Of a stretch of DNA of 64,000 nucleotides, positions 48,624 through 59,104 are shown piece after piece. The notes under the pieces are model-generated. The model was not told where the DNA came from and searched no databases. It saw only the letters and a program-made list of their open reading frames with translations. Within the stretch, counting starts at the first letter, position 1. Each line of letters begins with the position of its first letter. The position numbers and the translations under genes are program-made. Origin of the DNA: Rosa chinensis (taxonomy: Eukaryota > Streptophyta > Magnoliopsida > Rosales > Rosaceae). The stretch is taken from assembly GCF_002994745.2 (NCBI RefSeq), contig NC_037091.1, positions 15,500,501 through 15,564,500 of the forward strand, written 5' to 3'.

Positions 48624-49151
48624 ATGCCGCCCAAATCCGAGTCGTTGCAGCCGGCCACCGGCACTACCCACTCCGACCATTCCTCCGGCTCCATCGACCC
48701 GATCGTCCACCTAATCCAGATCCTCCCCTACAGCTTCCTCCGACCTCCTCGCCTCCGCCTCAAGCTCCCAACCCTAACCCTCCCGTCTCCCATGACCGTC
48801 TACGCCCTCGTCCTCCTCACCTACTTCATGGTCGTCTCCGGCTTCGTCTACGACGTCATCGTCGAGCCTCCGGGCATCGGGTCCACCCAGGACCACGTAA
48901 CCGGGTCGGTCCGCCCCGTCGTGTTCCTCCCGGGCCGGGTCAACGGCCAGTACATAATCGAAGGGCTCTCTTCGGGCTTCATGTTCGTGCTTGGTGGCGT
49001 GGGGATTGTGCTGATGGATTTGGCCTTGGATCGCAATCGGGCTAAGAGCGTCAAGGTCTCGTACGCCACCGCTGGGATCTCTTCTGTTGTTCTTGCCTAT
49101 GTTATGAGTATGCTCTTTATTCGCATCAAGATCCCTGGTTATCTTCATTAG
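48624..49151 (+). CDS. OSTC: OSTC-like subunit of oligosaccharyltransferase
   Basis: A single exon of 175 codons. OSTC (DC2) is a small three-span ER membrane subunit of the oligosaccharyltransferase complex, which transfers the preassembled glycan to asparagine residues of nascent proteins. The family core is clear: MTVYALVLLTYFMVVSGFVY, then YDVIVEPPGIGS, RVNGQYIIEGLSSGF and a C-terminal IKIPGYLH. Membrane spans are near residues 57-77, 112-130 and 145-163. The first ~45 residues are a hydrophilic plant-type extension (MPPKSESLQPATG). The start is the first ATG in an open frame. The CDS is GC-rich, unlike its AT-rich flanks. A SINE sits close upstream, so promoter elements may be displaced or provided by it. 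Confidence 0.93.
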   Translation: MPPKSESLQPATGTTHSDHSSGSIDPIVHLIQILPYSFLRPPRLRLKLPTLTLPSPMTVYALVLLTYFMVVSGFVYDVIVEPPGIGSTQDHVTGSVRPVVFLPGRVNGQYIIEGLSSGFMFVLGGVGIVLMDLALDRNRAKSVKVSYATAGISSVVLAYVMSMLFIRIKIPGYLH

Positions 49152-51905
49152 CTACATTTCGAATTTCATCTCAGTTTCATCTTAACAGTTTCTGGACCTT
49201 AATTATGCTTCTGTTTTCGACTTGAATTAGATATGGTCTATCTATATATTTAGACTTTGATAATGTTATATCGCTCCTGGGTTTGTCATTCAAATGAATG
49301 CTATGTATGTTGTGTCGTCTGATCCATGATGCTGCTTTTTGATTAACAGAAGTTGTGTTTATCTGAGATTCCAGGGCCTTCCTATTCTGAAACTTTTAGT
49401 TGTAATATCATGGAGGAAATGGTATGACTTAACGATTGTGAACTAGGACACGACATACTTGTTGAATATGTGATTTATAATGATATTGGTGTGTTGCATT
49501 TTAGTTCTCCGGTACTCCCCTTTTGAATAGTGAGATGTACCTTCTAAGATTGCTGAAGGGGTAGGTCTATAGGCCCGCGGCATATGAAATGAGAGAATAA
49601 CATGAATGTTAGGATGACAAGTTGTCCAGAATTGTGAATGAAATGCAGGAAGGATTGGTTAATGGTGTCATGTGCTAATTGTACAAAAAGGGAATGCTAT
49701 CATGATTGGATTACACTAATTGAAGTATGACTGTGGGACTAGGTAACTTTCCAAATTATAGTTGGTAGTACAACAGGAGACTGTATTCTTTAGCGAAAAT
49801 ATTTTTGTTTACTAAACTGCTATATGAGTTTCCAATACCTCTGAATTACCCCTCAATTTGAATGTTAGCACTCCACCATCATGCTAATATCGATACCTCT
49901 TGCTAAATAATATGACTTGTAGATGTGTATGATGCTCGTAAGATTGCGAGGGGAACATAATGCACCTTTGGCATATGAAAAGGGATTGCAAACGTACCCA
50001 TTGGGTCATTGGGCATCCACAACCATCAACCTCCTTCCCTCCTCTCTGTCTTCCTTTATATAAGGAAGGGAAAATGGGAGATTGAGGGTGATTGGCGGAT
50101 AACTGCTAGTTATATTTGCTACTTCTCAAATTCTTGAATATTAGGATGAGTTATATAGTGCAGAACCCTTTGCCAATTGTTACGAGCACTTCAGCCAGCT
50201 GCAACTGCTTAACATCACTCTGTTCACCTATTGAAATTAGTTTCTGTTGTCCTAAAAACTTCTTACCTCTGTGCTATATGTTGTTTCCTTGCCCTGCGCT
50301 TTACGATATACAATGATGAATTGCATTTTTTTTTTTCATGAAAACTACTTAAGCTTTTAAAGCACAAAAGAAGAGTGGTGCAGTTCATTGCCCAGTACAG
50401 GGTAATTATTTCTTTGAAAACAATTGCATGAAGGAACAGCCTTTTCAACTGTGTATTGCAGATGAGACTGTGAGAGGGCTGTGCATTACTTGCTCATCCC
50501 ATCTGTTATTACATCAAGCTGATGGATGAGACTTGAACAAATCCTAACCTGGATTAACATTTTTGAATCTGTTTTGTTTTGCTTTGTTTTGGTTTTCTCT
50601 TTTCTCCCTCGGTTTGGAATCATAGAAAATTGCTGCAAAACCTATGTGATCTCTATCCTCTGGTCCACCCTCACTTCTATCCATGGTACTGAAAATCAAT
50701 AAGAAACTTTCATGTTGAGATTTTAATGAAAGGAGTCTTTTGTTTTTGCCTCACTCCAGTCTCTTTAGATTACAGTTTCAAGGGTGACTTTCTCATGATT
50801 TGTTTTGTTGATCAACTCCTGATATTAAGCTTGGTTTTTGGGTCACTTTCTTGTTTCTACTACTTTTTAACTTCACTCTTGGTTTTCAGTGCTGCTTATC
50901 TTACTTTCTATGTTGCGTATGGATTTGGAATTTTTATGCTACTTCAATGGAGTTTGCAGTGTAGATAGACCAAGTGCAAAATTTTGAGTATTGAATGTTA
51001 CTTTGTCAGATCAGATCAGTTATAACATGGTTCAAACTACGTTGGTAGGTTCTGGTGTTTTTGGGTTGTTCACATCATCGTTTGAGTGTTACATTTTAGA
51101 TAGGTTCTATTTATAGTAATTTGTGGAGGGGAGCTTTATAATTTAGGTTTTCAAACTGTTATCTTCGCCAGCAATGCATCATTCAAATTATTCTGGAGCT
51201 GGATGAGAAAAATAATTAGATTACAGTGAACAACAGAAGAAGTATGAATTGGTTGCGAATACATGTTCAATTTACAGACAAGAAGGCGTAGAAGAATCAG
51301 ATGCTAATACTGATTTAGAGAAATTGCCCTTTCCTCAACCTAACCATGTAACGGAATCAACAATGCTTGTTACCAGTCTAGAAAACAGGATAGACCCATA
51401 CTTCATTGCAAATTTATTGATAAAAAAAATAATGATAATAAAATAAAATAAAAAATAATATGAACAGAAGAAAAGAAAAAAAAAAATTTACCTTTTTTTT
51501 TCATCGTCGCAGCCAAGCACAGCTAGTAAGAAAAGAAAACCCGAAATATGAACGCCGGATGATGACTGTTTCCTACATCCCCATGATGGCCAAATGGATC
51601 AGAAAATCCAATCCCTCCGCCCAAAGTTATTAGATCACCGCCAAGAAACCCTAGCAGAGTTCTCATCCTCTCAAGAGAGTGACATAATTGCTTTAGGTTT
51701 ATACTAGACATTCTTACCCATATCTTTTACCATTATGTATTTGGAACCTCCAAATTTAATTTTTAGACCTCCCTTTATTTATTTCCCCTAAAGAAATTCC
51801 TAGAGAGTTATTTTTAACTATTTTAGTAACTCCATTAGACTTCCAAGTGGTTTTCCTTGTTACTTTTTTAATTATCTATTTTTGTTCTATTTTTATGGAA
51901 ATTGA
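49152..51905. other. Intergenic DNA after OSTC
   Basis: No gene is supported in about 2.7 kb. A 62-codon minus-strand open frame at 51523-51711 (with LLGFLGGDLITLGGG) could be a scrap of a coding exon or retroelement, but I do not recognise it. Confidence 0.5.
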
Positions 51906-52080
51906 GTTTTTTTTTTTTTATTAAAATATTATATTGTGAATGTAGGTAATACTACACAATGATTCATCATTCATGTAGCCCGGGGGTCAAACTTGAACCA
52001 CTGCTTAGAAGTAAATGGAGTAACATCTCCATGGACATAAATGGAGTAAACAACTAAACTATTTATGTTATAAAACTACA
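51906..52080 (-). mobile_element. Possible SINE (minus strand)
   Basis: On the minus strand a B-box-like GTGGTTCAAGTTTGACC is followed by about 90 bases and an A run (T run at 51907-51919). The A box and target duplication are not clear. Confidence 0.35.
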
Positions 52081-52259
52081 AAAATGTTCACCTGGTCAGT
52101 TATTGACCAAGAAAATAATGCTCAACCACCTTTGGATGTAAATCCAATGGCAGAGAGAATTATTATTAAGTTTAGGTGTTTTGTTTTCCACCCTTGGATG
52201 TAAATCTAAGGGTTATTGAGTATAAATTCTTTGGTCAGCAACTAACTAGGTGAACACTA

Positions 52260-52432
52260 TTATATAAAACTAATTTATTCATAACACCAAACAATCACCC
52301 TACAAAGAGGGGATGCCCCGAAAATACCTACAGGCATCCTAAACTGAGCTTGTTGCCCGTCAATGGATCACTTGAATGCCTTATCTAAAACGAGAGGTGT
52401 CCATTTCCTAAAAGCACGTACGGTTCTCACTA
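52260..52432 (-). other. Possible retroposon 3' part
   Basis: On the minus strand the end reads through ATGAATAAATTAG. After the Mutator-like insertion the same kind of sequence appears to continue at 53121-53750. No domain is recognised. Confidence 0.25.
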
Positions 52433-52441
52433 AAGCACCTA

Positions 52442-53111
52442 GGGAAAACATCACCAATGGTCATTGAGTTATGACTTATTCGACACTTAACTCACTGTAT
52501 TTTCAACAATATCACTTAACTCACTTAGTTTTACATCCATCTTTCACTTAACTCACTGTAGTTAATTCTGCCGTTAAAAGCTATTAAAATTGAGGGTATA
52601 TTTATCTAAACACTAAACAAATGCATTTCTAACTTTTTTTTTTTTTAAAAGACAATTTTTTTTTTCAAATTATATTTAAGTTAAAAAAATCATTTTTTAT
52701 TAGAAATTTAAAAATTTGAAAAAAGTCTAATAAATGTAAATTGAGGGTATGTTTGTCTAAACACTAAAAAAATGCATTTCTAACTTTTCTTTTTTAAAGA
52801 AAAGACAATTTTTTTTCAAATTATATTTAAGTTAAAAAAATCATTTTTTTTCTTCAAATTATTAGAAATTTCAGAAATTTAAAAAAATTGAAAAAAAGTC
52901 TAATAAATGTATTTTTTTTAAGTTAAAAATGATTTTTAAGTGTTTTAAAAAATATACCCTCAATTTTAACGGCTTCTAATGGTAGAATTAACGGCAGTGG
53001 GTTAAGTGAAAGACGGATGTAAAACTGAGTGAGTTAAGTGATAGTGTTGAAAATACAGTGAGTTAAGTGTCGAATAAGTCATAACTCAGTGACTATTGAT
53101 GATATTTCCCC
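52442..53111. mobile_element. Mutator-like element with long inverted repeats
   Basis: A 670-bp element whose outer ~165 bp are inverted repeats of each other, both containing GAGTTATGACTTATTCGACA close to the end. The flanks AAGCACCTA and ACGCACCTA (52433-52441 and 53112-53120) match at 8 of 9 bases. Long inverted repeats plus a 9-bp duplication are the marks of Mutator-like elements. The interior holds a ~145-bp tandem duplication (about 52592-52738 and 52739-52890) starting ATTGAGGGTATRTTTRTCTA. It has no coding capacity. Confidence 0.85.
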
Positions 53112-53120
53112 ACGCACCTA

Positions 53121-53751
53121 ATGTCAATCCCAACGAGGCCCAAGCCCAAGAAAAGCTTTTCCTGGCAACTGTTTTGCCGTCGCTGATGTCAAATATCCCA
53201 CCATAACAAGTCATGACCTGTGGTGAACACGAGAAGTAGAGGAAGGAGCTTTGCCGCCACCATGTTCATATCCTACAAGTGAACCACCACCTACACAATT
53301 TGCCAAAGACACCTGCCTTCCACCATCAATACTTATAATCATAGTCGAAAATTAAAAGCGGTGGTGATTGGAAGACACATCCATCCACAAACAGTTCCAT
53401 GACGGCATCGATGCAACATCATGTTTCAGCTGCTTAGCACAACCATCCCATCCTTAAAGAAAGGACTCACTACCACCTCAGCCTAGAGGAGCGAATTGGA
53501 CGCCAAGAACCTCGATGGTGACAAAGCAATGTCCTATAAATCGTTACGCAATAGGCAGATGCCTTCCCACGACCTATCCCCTAGGTGAAAAAATACAACA
53601 TATAAATAAGTGCCTCCTTGTTTCAAGAGAGAGAAACAAGGGTATATTTTTATTTTTGTGATTTTTAATATGTTTTCCATATATATTGAGAGCAAAGAGA
53701 GACTCTCTGTTGTTTTTGTTTTTTGTTTTTGTTTTTTTGTCAAAGAGAACT
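53121..53751. other. No gene; retroposon-like
   Basis: The stretch lacks a credible reading frame. Its right end (53710-53751, T-rich then GTCAAAGAGAACTTTCATTAAT) resembles the reversed 3' end of a LINE, which would continue beyond the next insertion at 54617. Confidence 0.35.
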
Positions 53752-53760
53752 TTCATTAAT

Positions 53761-54607
53761 GAGAGTTTCTATTGGGACCTCACTCTATTATGAATTATTA
53801 AATGACATATATAACCTACTATAAAATGACTATTATGGACAATAATTATACCAAAAAAATGGTTATATTTATTTTCTCTAGACTTTCCAATTCAATAATA
53901 TTAGATTGCATTCTTTATTATTTTTCCTATCTATTTTCATTTTCCAATTTCACTACATACTCATTAAAACATTCATATATATATATATATATATATATAT
54001 TTATTAAGAAATAAAATTATGATTAAGATAAAAATATATGATATGCATATTGAACGCATATTGGTCGGGGAGAACAAAATAAATTGTATTATACCCTAAA
54101 CCTAAATCTATCCATTATATTTGTAAAAAGAAGAAAAAAAAAAAGAGCTAGCAAATAAAAATAAATAAATAAAATATTTAAATAATTAATCATGAGGTAC
54201 AGAAAATAGAGAAACATTAAGAAAAAATTATTAAACTTTTTTTTTTGAACAGCTAAAAAAGAAAAAGTAAATAAAAAAATCACATAATAGTTCATGTTAT
54301 TTTATTTTTATTAATTTTTAAAACTCAATACCTTGTGTTTGATTTTTTTTTATTGGATAAGAGATTTATGTTGTCTGATTAAGGAATGGGGATTTAATTA
54401 AGATTTATAGAGTAATTAAATAATTGAAATGACTAAGTTTTTTATTATAAAGATCTTAGTTTGTTTGTAAATTAATTATATGAGTGAGGTTATTTGAGGA
54501 ACTTTAGTGAGATTTAATGAGTAAATTTAGTATTTGAAAATTTGATAGGAGGTGTAGAAAGCATAGAGGTCAAATGAATAAATTTAGAGGTTCCAATAAA
54601 AAAACTC
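53761..54607. mobile_element. AT-rich TIR element with 9-bp target duplication
   Basis: A perfect 9-bp direct repeat TTCATTAAT (53752-53760 and 54608-54616) flanks 847 bp. The inverted ends are GAGAGTTTCTATTGGGACC and GAGTTTTTTTATTGGAACC. This suggests a Mutator-like MITE. The interior is very AT-rich, with a TA dinucleotide run at about 53977-54000, and encodes nothing. Confidence 0.75.
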
Positions 54608-54616
54608 TTCATTAAT

Positions 54617-54805
54617 AGACTTGGTCAATTACAAGCATTGGCATTAAGGTGGTCTCCTCAAAAACCCTGCTTGATTAGAGTAAGTAAAAATGAATACTTC
54701 CCCCCTTACATTAATTATTTATTTAATAAGAACATCCACAAACCATGGCGGCCCAGCTTCCTTCCAAAATCTCGTACCCTCCAACATCAAAGCTTGTCTA
54801 GTAGC
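54617..54805. other. Retroposon-like spacer
   Basis: No gene. The start (AGACTTGGTCAATTACAAGC) probably continues the LINE-like 3' end broken by the element to its left. Confidence 0.3.
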
Positions 54806-55096
54806 TGTGTAATACCCTGAAAATTCATTATTAATTTATGATGATTTTTCAGAGATTATTAAATTGAGTGTTAGGACGAATGTGTGGTTCGGGGTGGAGT
54901 CGAAAGATTTCATATGAATATTTATTAGAGGGAGTACAAAGTTTGACTTTTCATACGTTGGGTTTTTCCAAAAACTTCCCTCACAAAAGTTGTAGAATGC
55001 GTCGATATGAGTTCGTGGATATGTGACACGCACAAATCAAAGATCGTATGATGAAGTTATGGTCAGCAGAAGATTTTCTATTTTTGGAAATTTTCC

Positions 55097-55105
55097 TATA
55101 AATAG
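55097..55105 (+). promoter_or_regulatory. TATA box in LTR
   Basis: TATAAATAG in the expected position about 290 bases after the LTR start and ~50 bases before the CT-rich leader. Confidence 0.5.
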
Positions 55106-55152
55106 AAAAATTCCTAGATATTTTCATAATTTTCGAACTTTCCTTTTTTTTA

Positions 55153-55156
<4 letters not shown>

Positions 55157-55204
<48 letters not shown>
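55157..55204. repeat. (CT)n microsatellite
   Basis: About 24 CT units in the presumed transcribed leader of the LTR. Confidence 0.95.
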
Positions 55205-55207
<3 letters not shown>

Positions 55208-56334
55208 GTTTCTCCTCAAACCCGAAGAAATCTGGCAGACCCGACCCGGATTTTCTGGCCATTTCCGGCGTCCTCCGACCAAGCCACCAACGCAGACTTC
55301 TTCACCGCTACCTCCCCATCCTCCCATTGGTGCTCACCGTCGACGACAGCCACCTAAAGTGGCGGATCAGTGCAGCGTTTCCAACTTGGTCAGACTTCCC
55401 GGTTTCGGCGGCAACTAGGCTCGATCCGATCATTTTTAGAATCTTCTCATCCTCTAGATCAAGTTCATACCAACCTTGAAGGACGGTTTTGAGTGTGGTA
55501 GCCGAGATCATGATTTGAAGTTCAACGGTGGAGGATTCTCTGATTTGCACACGTGATTCTGGACGATCTAGAATGAGTTAGGCTTAGCTTCAGGTATTAA
55601 AGTTGTTCCTATCTTCATTGTGCACATTTTAGATGGTTTGATTAGGGTGGTTTTGAGTTTGGTTCCGCGGTGGTGTGCCATCGCCTGTGGCGGCGCTTGA
55701 AGGCTTTTCCGGCCATGCCAGGGGCAGTTTTTGGTTTTCTTTATCATCTACTTGTTGATACAAGCATTTTGATATTTAATACATAACTTTTGGAGTTCGT
55801 ATGAATTGGTTAGAGTTTTTTACTGTTTTCGATTGTCTCAATTTTCGATTCGTGAGGATCCAGTCATTCGATCGACTTGTAGATGTGACATATTGATCGT
55901 AGGACTGTTCCGGAGATTTTGGGAGGTCTCGGATGAAGTTCTGTCTCGATTGGCGTTACTTTTAGGGTTTTAGTTCAAACAGGGGTTCAGACTTTAATCG
56001 CTTTGTGTTTCATGTGTTGAGTTGTGACCTTAGTTTTCTTAGGTGCTTGACAAAGGGAGTTCTGTATTTCTTATTGTTTCCTTAATGACGCAGCTGGATT
56101 TTAGGTGAGTAAATCTCACGTGGTTCATTCACGAACGAAATTACTTATTTTTCAGAATTAATTGATAAATTGTAAATCATTTTCGAAAATGAATATTTGT
56201 TTTAAATGATATGAACTCAATCGACTACGGTTCATAGGATTGCGGTTCACAGGTATGGAAAATGAGTTTTTAAGCATAAAAATGAGTTTCTCGAGTTTTG
56301 TGATTGTGAATTGTAGTTGGTATTTGTTGATATC

Positions 56335-56840
56335 TGAAAGTCCAGCGGTAGCTAGACCCTAGCTAACGTTGATCCGGTGGGCGGATCGGTACTTGTGTTG
56401 TTCTCGAAGCTTCCGTTACCTGTCAAGTGAAATACAACGGACGTCAGAGGGAGACCGCGCCGGGCGGTCTTCTGCTCTCCGATGCCTAAGTTAGTCAATG
56501 TACTTGTGTTGATAGAGTAACAGTAGATGAGTATTGAATGCGTAATTAATGAGGAGAGAGGAGAGAACCTTTTATAGGTGAGGAAGAGGTTGATCTTCTC
56601 TTTGTTTTCGATGTGGGACTGATATGTTTCAGTTCCCAGTTTCAGAAGCCTCTGATGCCATCTTGGCGTGGCGCGTGGCGGCGCGTCGACGATGATCTGG
56701 AGATGGTCTGACGCTGAGGCTGTAGCCTGCCTGGCGGTGTGTCTGCATGTCATTCCTTTAGTTGGAATTAGTACATTCGGCGGTACAATGGGCGTGGCCC
56801 ATTATAGCTAATTATGTTTGCAAATGTACATGTATGTACA
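56335..56840 (-). mobile_element. 3' LTR of the Tat element
   Basis: On the minus strand it starts TGTACATACATG right after a polypurine tract and ends near CTTTCA at 56335. It is about 506 bp and contains a TATA box. The left boundary is inferred from the TG/CA rule only, because the partner LTR is outside the window. Confidence 0.6.
56570..56577 (-). promoter_or_regulatory. TATA box of the Tat LTR
   Basis: Minus strand CTATAAAAGG within the LTR, followed by a pyrimidine-rich leader. It is correctly oriented for the pol genes on the minus strand. Confidence 0.6.
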
Positions 56841-56860
56841 AGTCCCCCAAGTCCCCAGTC
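56841..56860 (-). promoter_or_regulatory. Polypurine tract
   Basis: Minus strand GGGGACTTGGGGGACT directly next to the LTR start. It would prime second-strand DNA synthesis. Confidence 0.6.
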
Positions 56861-56863
56861 AAG

Positions 56864-57440
56864 GAGGGCAATCTTGGTTGGGGAGTTGTTCGACGGTTTG
56901 AAGCGTTTTCTTCCGCAAGACTTGCAAGAGCATAATTAGCGTCAGTGCGTTGTCAACCGTTGGTTTTACTGAGCAAACGCTTTATACCCTTTCGGGTGGG
57001 CCCCTGCTAGGCCCCCCAGGGAGTCCCCCACTCCCCGGCGAAGATAGACCTCCGGATGGTCGGCAAGTTGTTTGTTGAGGGGGAGCTGCACGGAGCAGAG
57101 GGTGTTGGGTAGCGAGCCCAATGTTTAGCACCCAGATGACGGGGGTCAACGTGCCTGATCAGGGCCGTCGTAGACTGTTGACTAGTCCCCGTGTCCCGTA
57201 GGGACGGTCTGACGGTAACGCCGCGTGGCGGTCGTTGTCAGAGAGGCGTAGCCTCGGGATACTCGTTTTGGCGGATATCCCCCCGCTAAATGTAGCAGGA
57301 AGCAGTGTCCGACTGACGTGCATGGCGGTATTTTGTTTGAACGATACTGCGTCTAAACAAAGCACGCAGTTTGCAAGATGAAAGTGGGTTCCGCCATAGG
57401 TGTACAGCGGAAGATACCCAGCTTGCAGGACAGTATAGCG
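56864..57440. other. 3' untranslated region of the Tat element
   Basis: No credible gene. GC-rich sequence between the polypurine tract and the 61-bp array. Confidence 0.5.
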
Positions 57441-58333
57441 AGAAGTTCCGCTGGTGGGGTTTCGCTCAGCGGAGACTTCGTGTCTTGGCAGATAACCAGT
57501 GAGAAGTTCCGCTGGCAGGGTTTCGCTCAGCGGATACCTCATCACTCGGAAGATGACCGGTGAGAAGTTCCGCTGGCGGGGTTTCGCTCAGCGGAGACTT
57601 CATCACTCGGAAGATGACCAGTGAGAAGTTCCGCTGGCGGGGTTTCGCTCAGCGGATACCTCATCACTCGGAAGCTGACCAGTGAGAAGTTCCGCTGGCA
57701 GAGTTTCGCTCAGCAGAGACGTCATCACTCTGAAGGTAACCGGTGAGAAATTCCGCTGGCGGGGTTTCGCTCAGCGGAGACTTCATCACTCGGAAGATGA
57801 CGGGTGAGAAGTTCCGCTGGCGAGGTTTCGCTCAGCGGATACCTCATCACTCGGAAGATGACGGGTGAGAAGTTCCGTTGGCGGGGTTTCGCTCAGCGGA
57901 TACCTCATCACTCGGAAGATGACCAGTGAGAAGTTCCGCTGGCGGGGTTTCGCTCAGCGGAGACTTCATCACTCCAAAGGTAACCGGTGAGAAATTTCGC
58001 TGGCGGGGTTTCGCTCAGCGGATACCTCATCACTCGGAAGATGACCAGTGAGAAGTTCCGCTGGCGGGGTTTCGCTCAGCGGAGACTTCATCACTCCGAA
58101 GGTAACCGGTGAGAAATTCCGCTGGCGGGGTTTCGCTCAGCGGAGACTTCATCACTCGGAAGATGACCAGTGAGAAATTCCGCTGGCGGGGTTTCGCTCA
58201 GCGGATACCTCATCACTCGGAAGATGACTAGTGAGAAGTTCCGCTGGCGGGGTTTCGCTCAGCGGAGACTTCATCACTCCGAAGGTAACCAGTGAGAAAT
58301 TCCGGTGGCGGGGTTTCGCTCAGCGGAGACTTC
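57441..58333. repeat. 61-bp tandem array, 15 units
   Basis: Units start at 57441 and recur every 61 bases exactly (57502, 57563 and so on to 58295) without a single insertion or deletion; the last is cut short at 58333. Each unit contains TCCGCTG, a 13-base loop, then CAGCGGA, a perfect 7-bp inverted repeat in most units. Units vary at a few sites (GGAGACTTC or GGATACCTC; GGAAGATGACC or CGAAGGTAACC). As 61 is not a multiple of 3, it is not coding. It lies in the element's 3' region, about 770 bases before the antisense gene's start codon. Confidence 0.97.
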
Positions 58334-59104
58334 GGGCGGTATTATGAAGTCGTCCCCGTGGTGGTTAACACGCGTCGAACCCATAGAGGGTTAGCGTGCG
58401 TAGGCTTGTCTCCTAAGCCTGTCTTCTTGCATTTAATGACAGTAAATGTGGGTTTCGTAACCGAGGTGACGCCTCGGGTACTCCGGAGAGTGAGTAGAGG
58501 GTTACGACACGTGTACGGCTGGTATGTGATGTCATTATGGAGCGGACGGCTTAGGACGCGTTGATGTTGACATAAAAGGGGGGGGGGGGGAACCTTGAGA
58601 GATTTCATCACTCTGAAAATTTGAAAACCTAGTCACCGTCTTCAAGCTCCGTTTGTCCGAGACCGAAGAAAGAGTTTGCCGAAGCTTTGGGATACCATTC
58701 CCGGAGAGACGACGATCGCAACCCCCTAAGATTACAGTGCACCACCGTGTCGTAGACTTCATCACCGAGGTTGGTACCTGGATTCCTCCTCTTTTATTTT
58801 TGTTTCAGTGGGTTTGCTATTTTCTGGGTCTTGTTTTTGTCTTTTTTGGAATGATTGTTGGTTTTGTTGGGCATGTTCTGAGGTGTAAAATGAGATTTTT
58901 TTTGGGGGGGGGGGGGGGGGGGGTTGAATTGCGGTTGGCAAAGCGTTAGTGCTTAGGGATTTAGATGGTCGAATCTGGGTTGAGTGCGTTTGTTCGTATT
59001 TTGGCATTTTCTGGGTTTTTGTTCTTGATGTCCTTGGCTATAACTGATGTGAGAATAGGCTAGATCTGTGTTTGTGCTAACTGATGTGGGTTTTAGGGTT
59101 TGGG
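58334..59104 (+). other. Probable promoter and leader of antisense gene
   Basis: It holds a TATA-like CATAAAAGG at 58571-58579, a run of 13 G, a leader, a possible intron from about 58770 to an AG at about 59095, and a run of 20 G at 58904-58923. No long reading frame is supported. Confidence 0.4.
58571..58579 (+). promoter_or_regulatory. Candidate TATA box of the antisense gene
   Basis: CATAAAAGG, about 240 bases after the 61-bp array and about 530 bases upstream of the start codon; a leader intron would shorten the mature leader. Confidence 0.35.

Larger units (their letters stand above)
54806..56334 (+). mobile_element. Gypsy-type LTR (solo or truncated)
   Basis: It begins TGTGTAATACCCTGAAAA, a typical gypsy LTR start. 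A TATAAATAG core promoter lies at 55097-55105, followed by a CT-rich leader with a microsatellite. No primer binding site or coding region is found before the next element begins at about 56335, so this is a solo LTR or one cut by that element. The right boundary is uncertain. Confidence 0.5.

Noticed and set aside
55023..55418. 131-codon frame across the CT microsatellite
   Set aside because: Most of the middle is the translation of (CT)n; it sits in an LTR leader.
57441..58333. 61-bp repeats as a CRISPR-like array
   Set aside because: Units are contiguous with no unique spacers, and the host is a plant. It is a tandem repeat in a retrotransposon 3' region.
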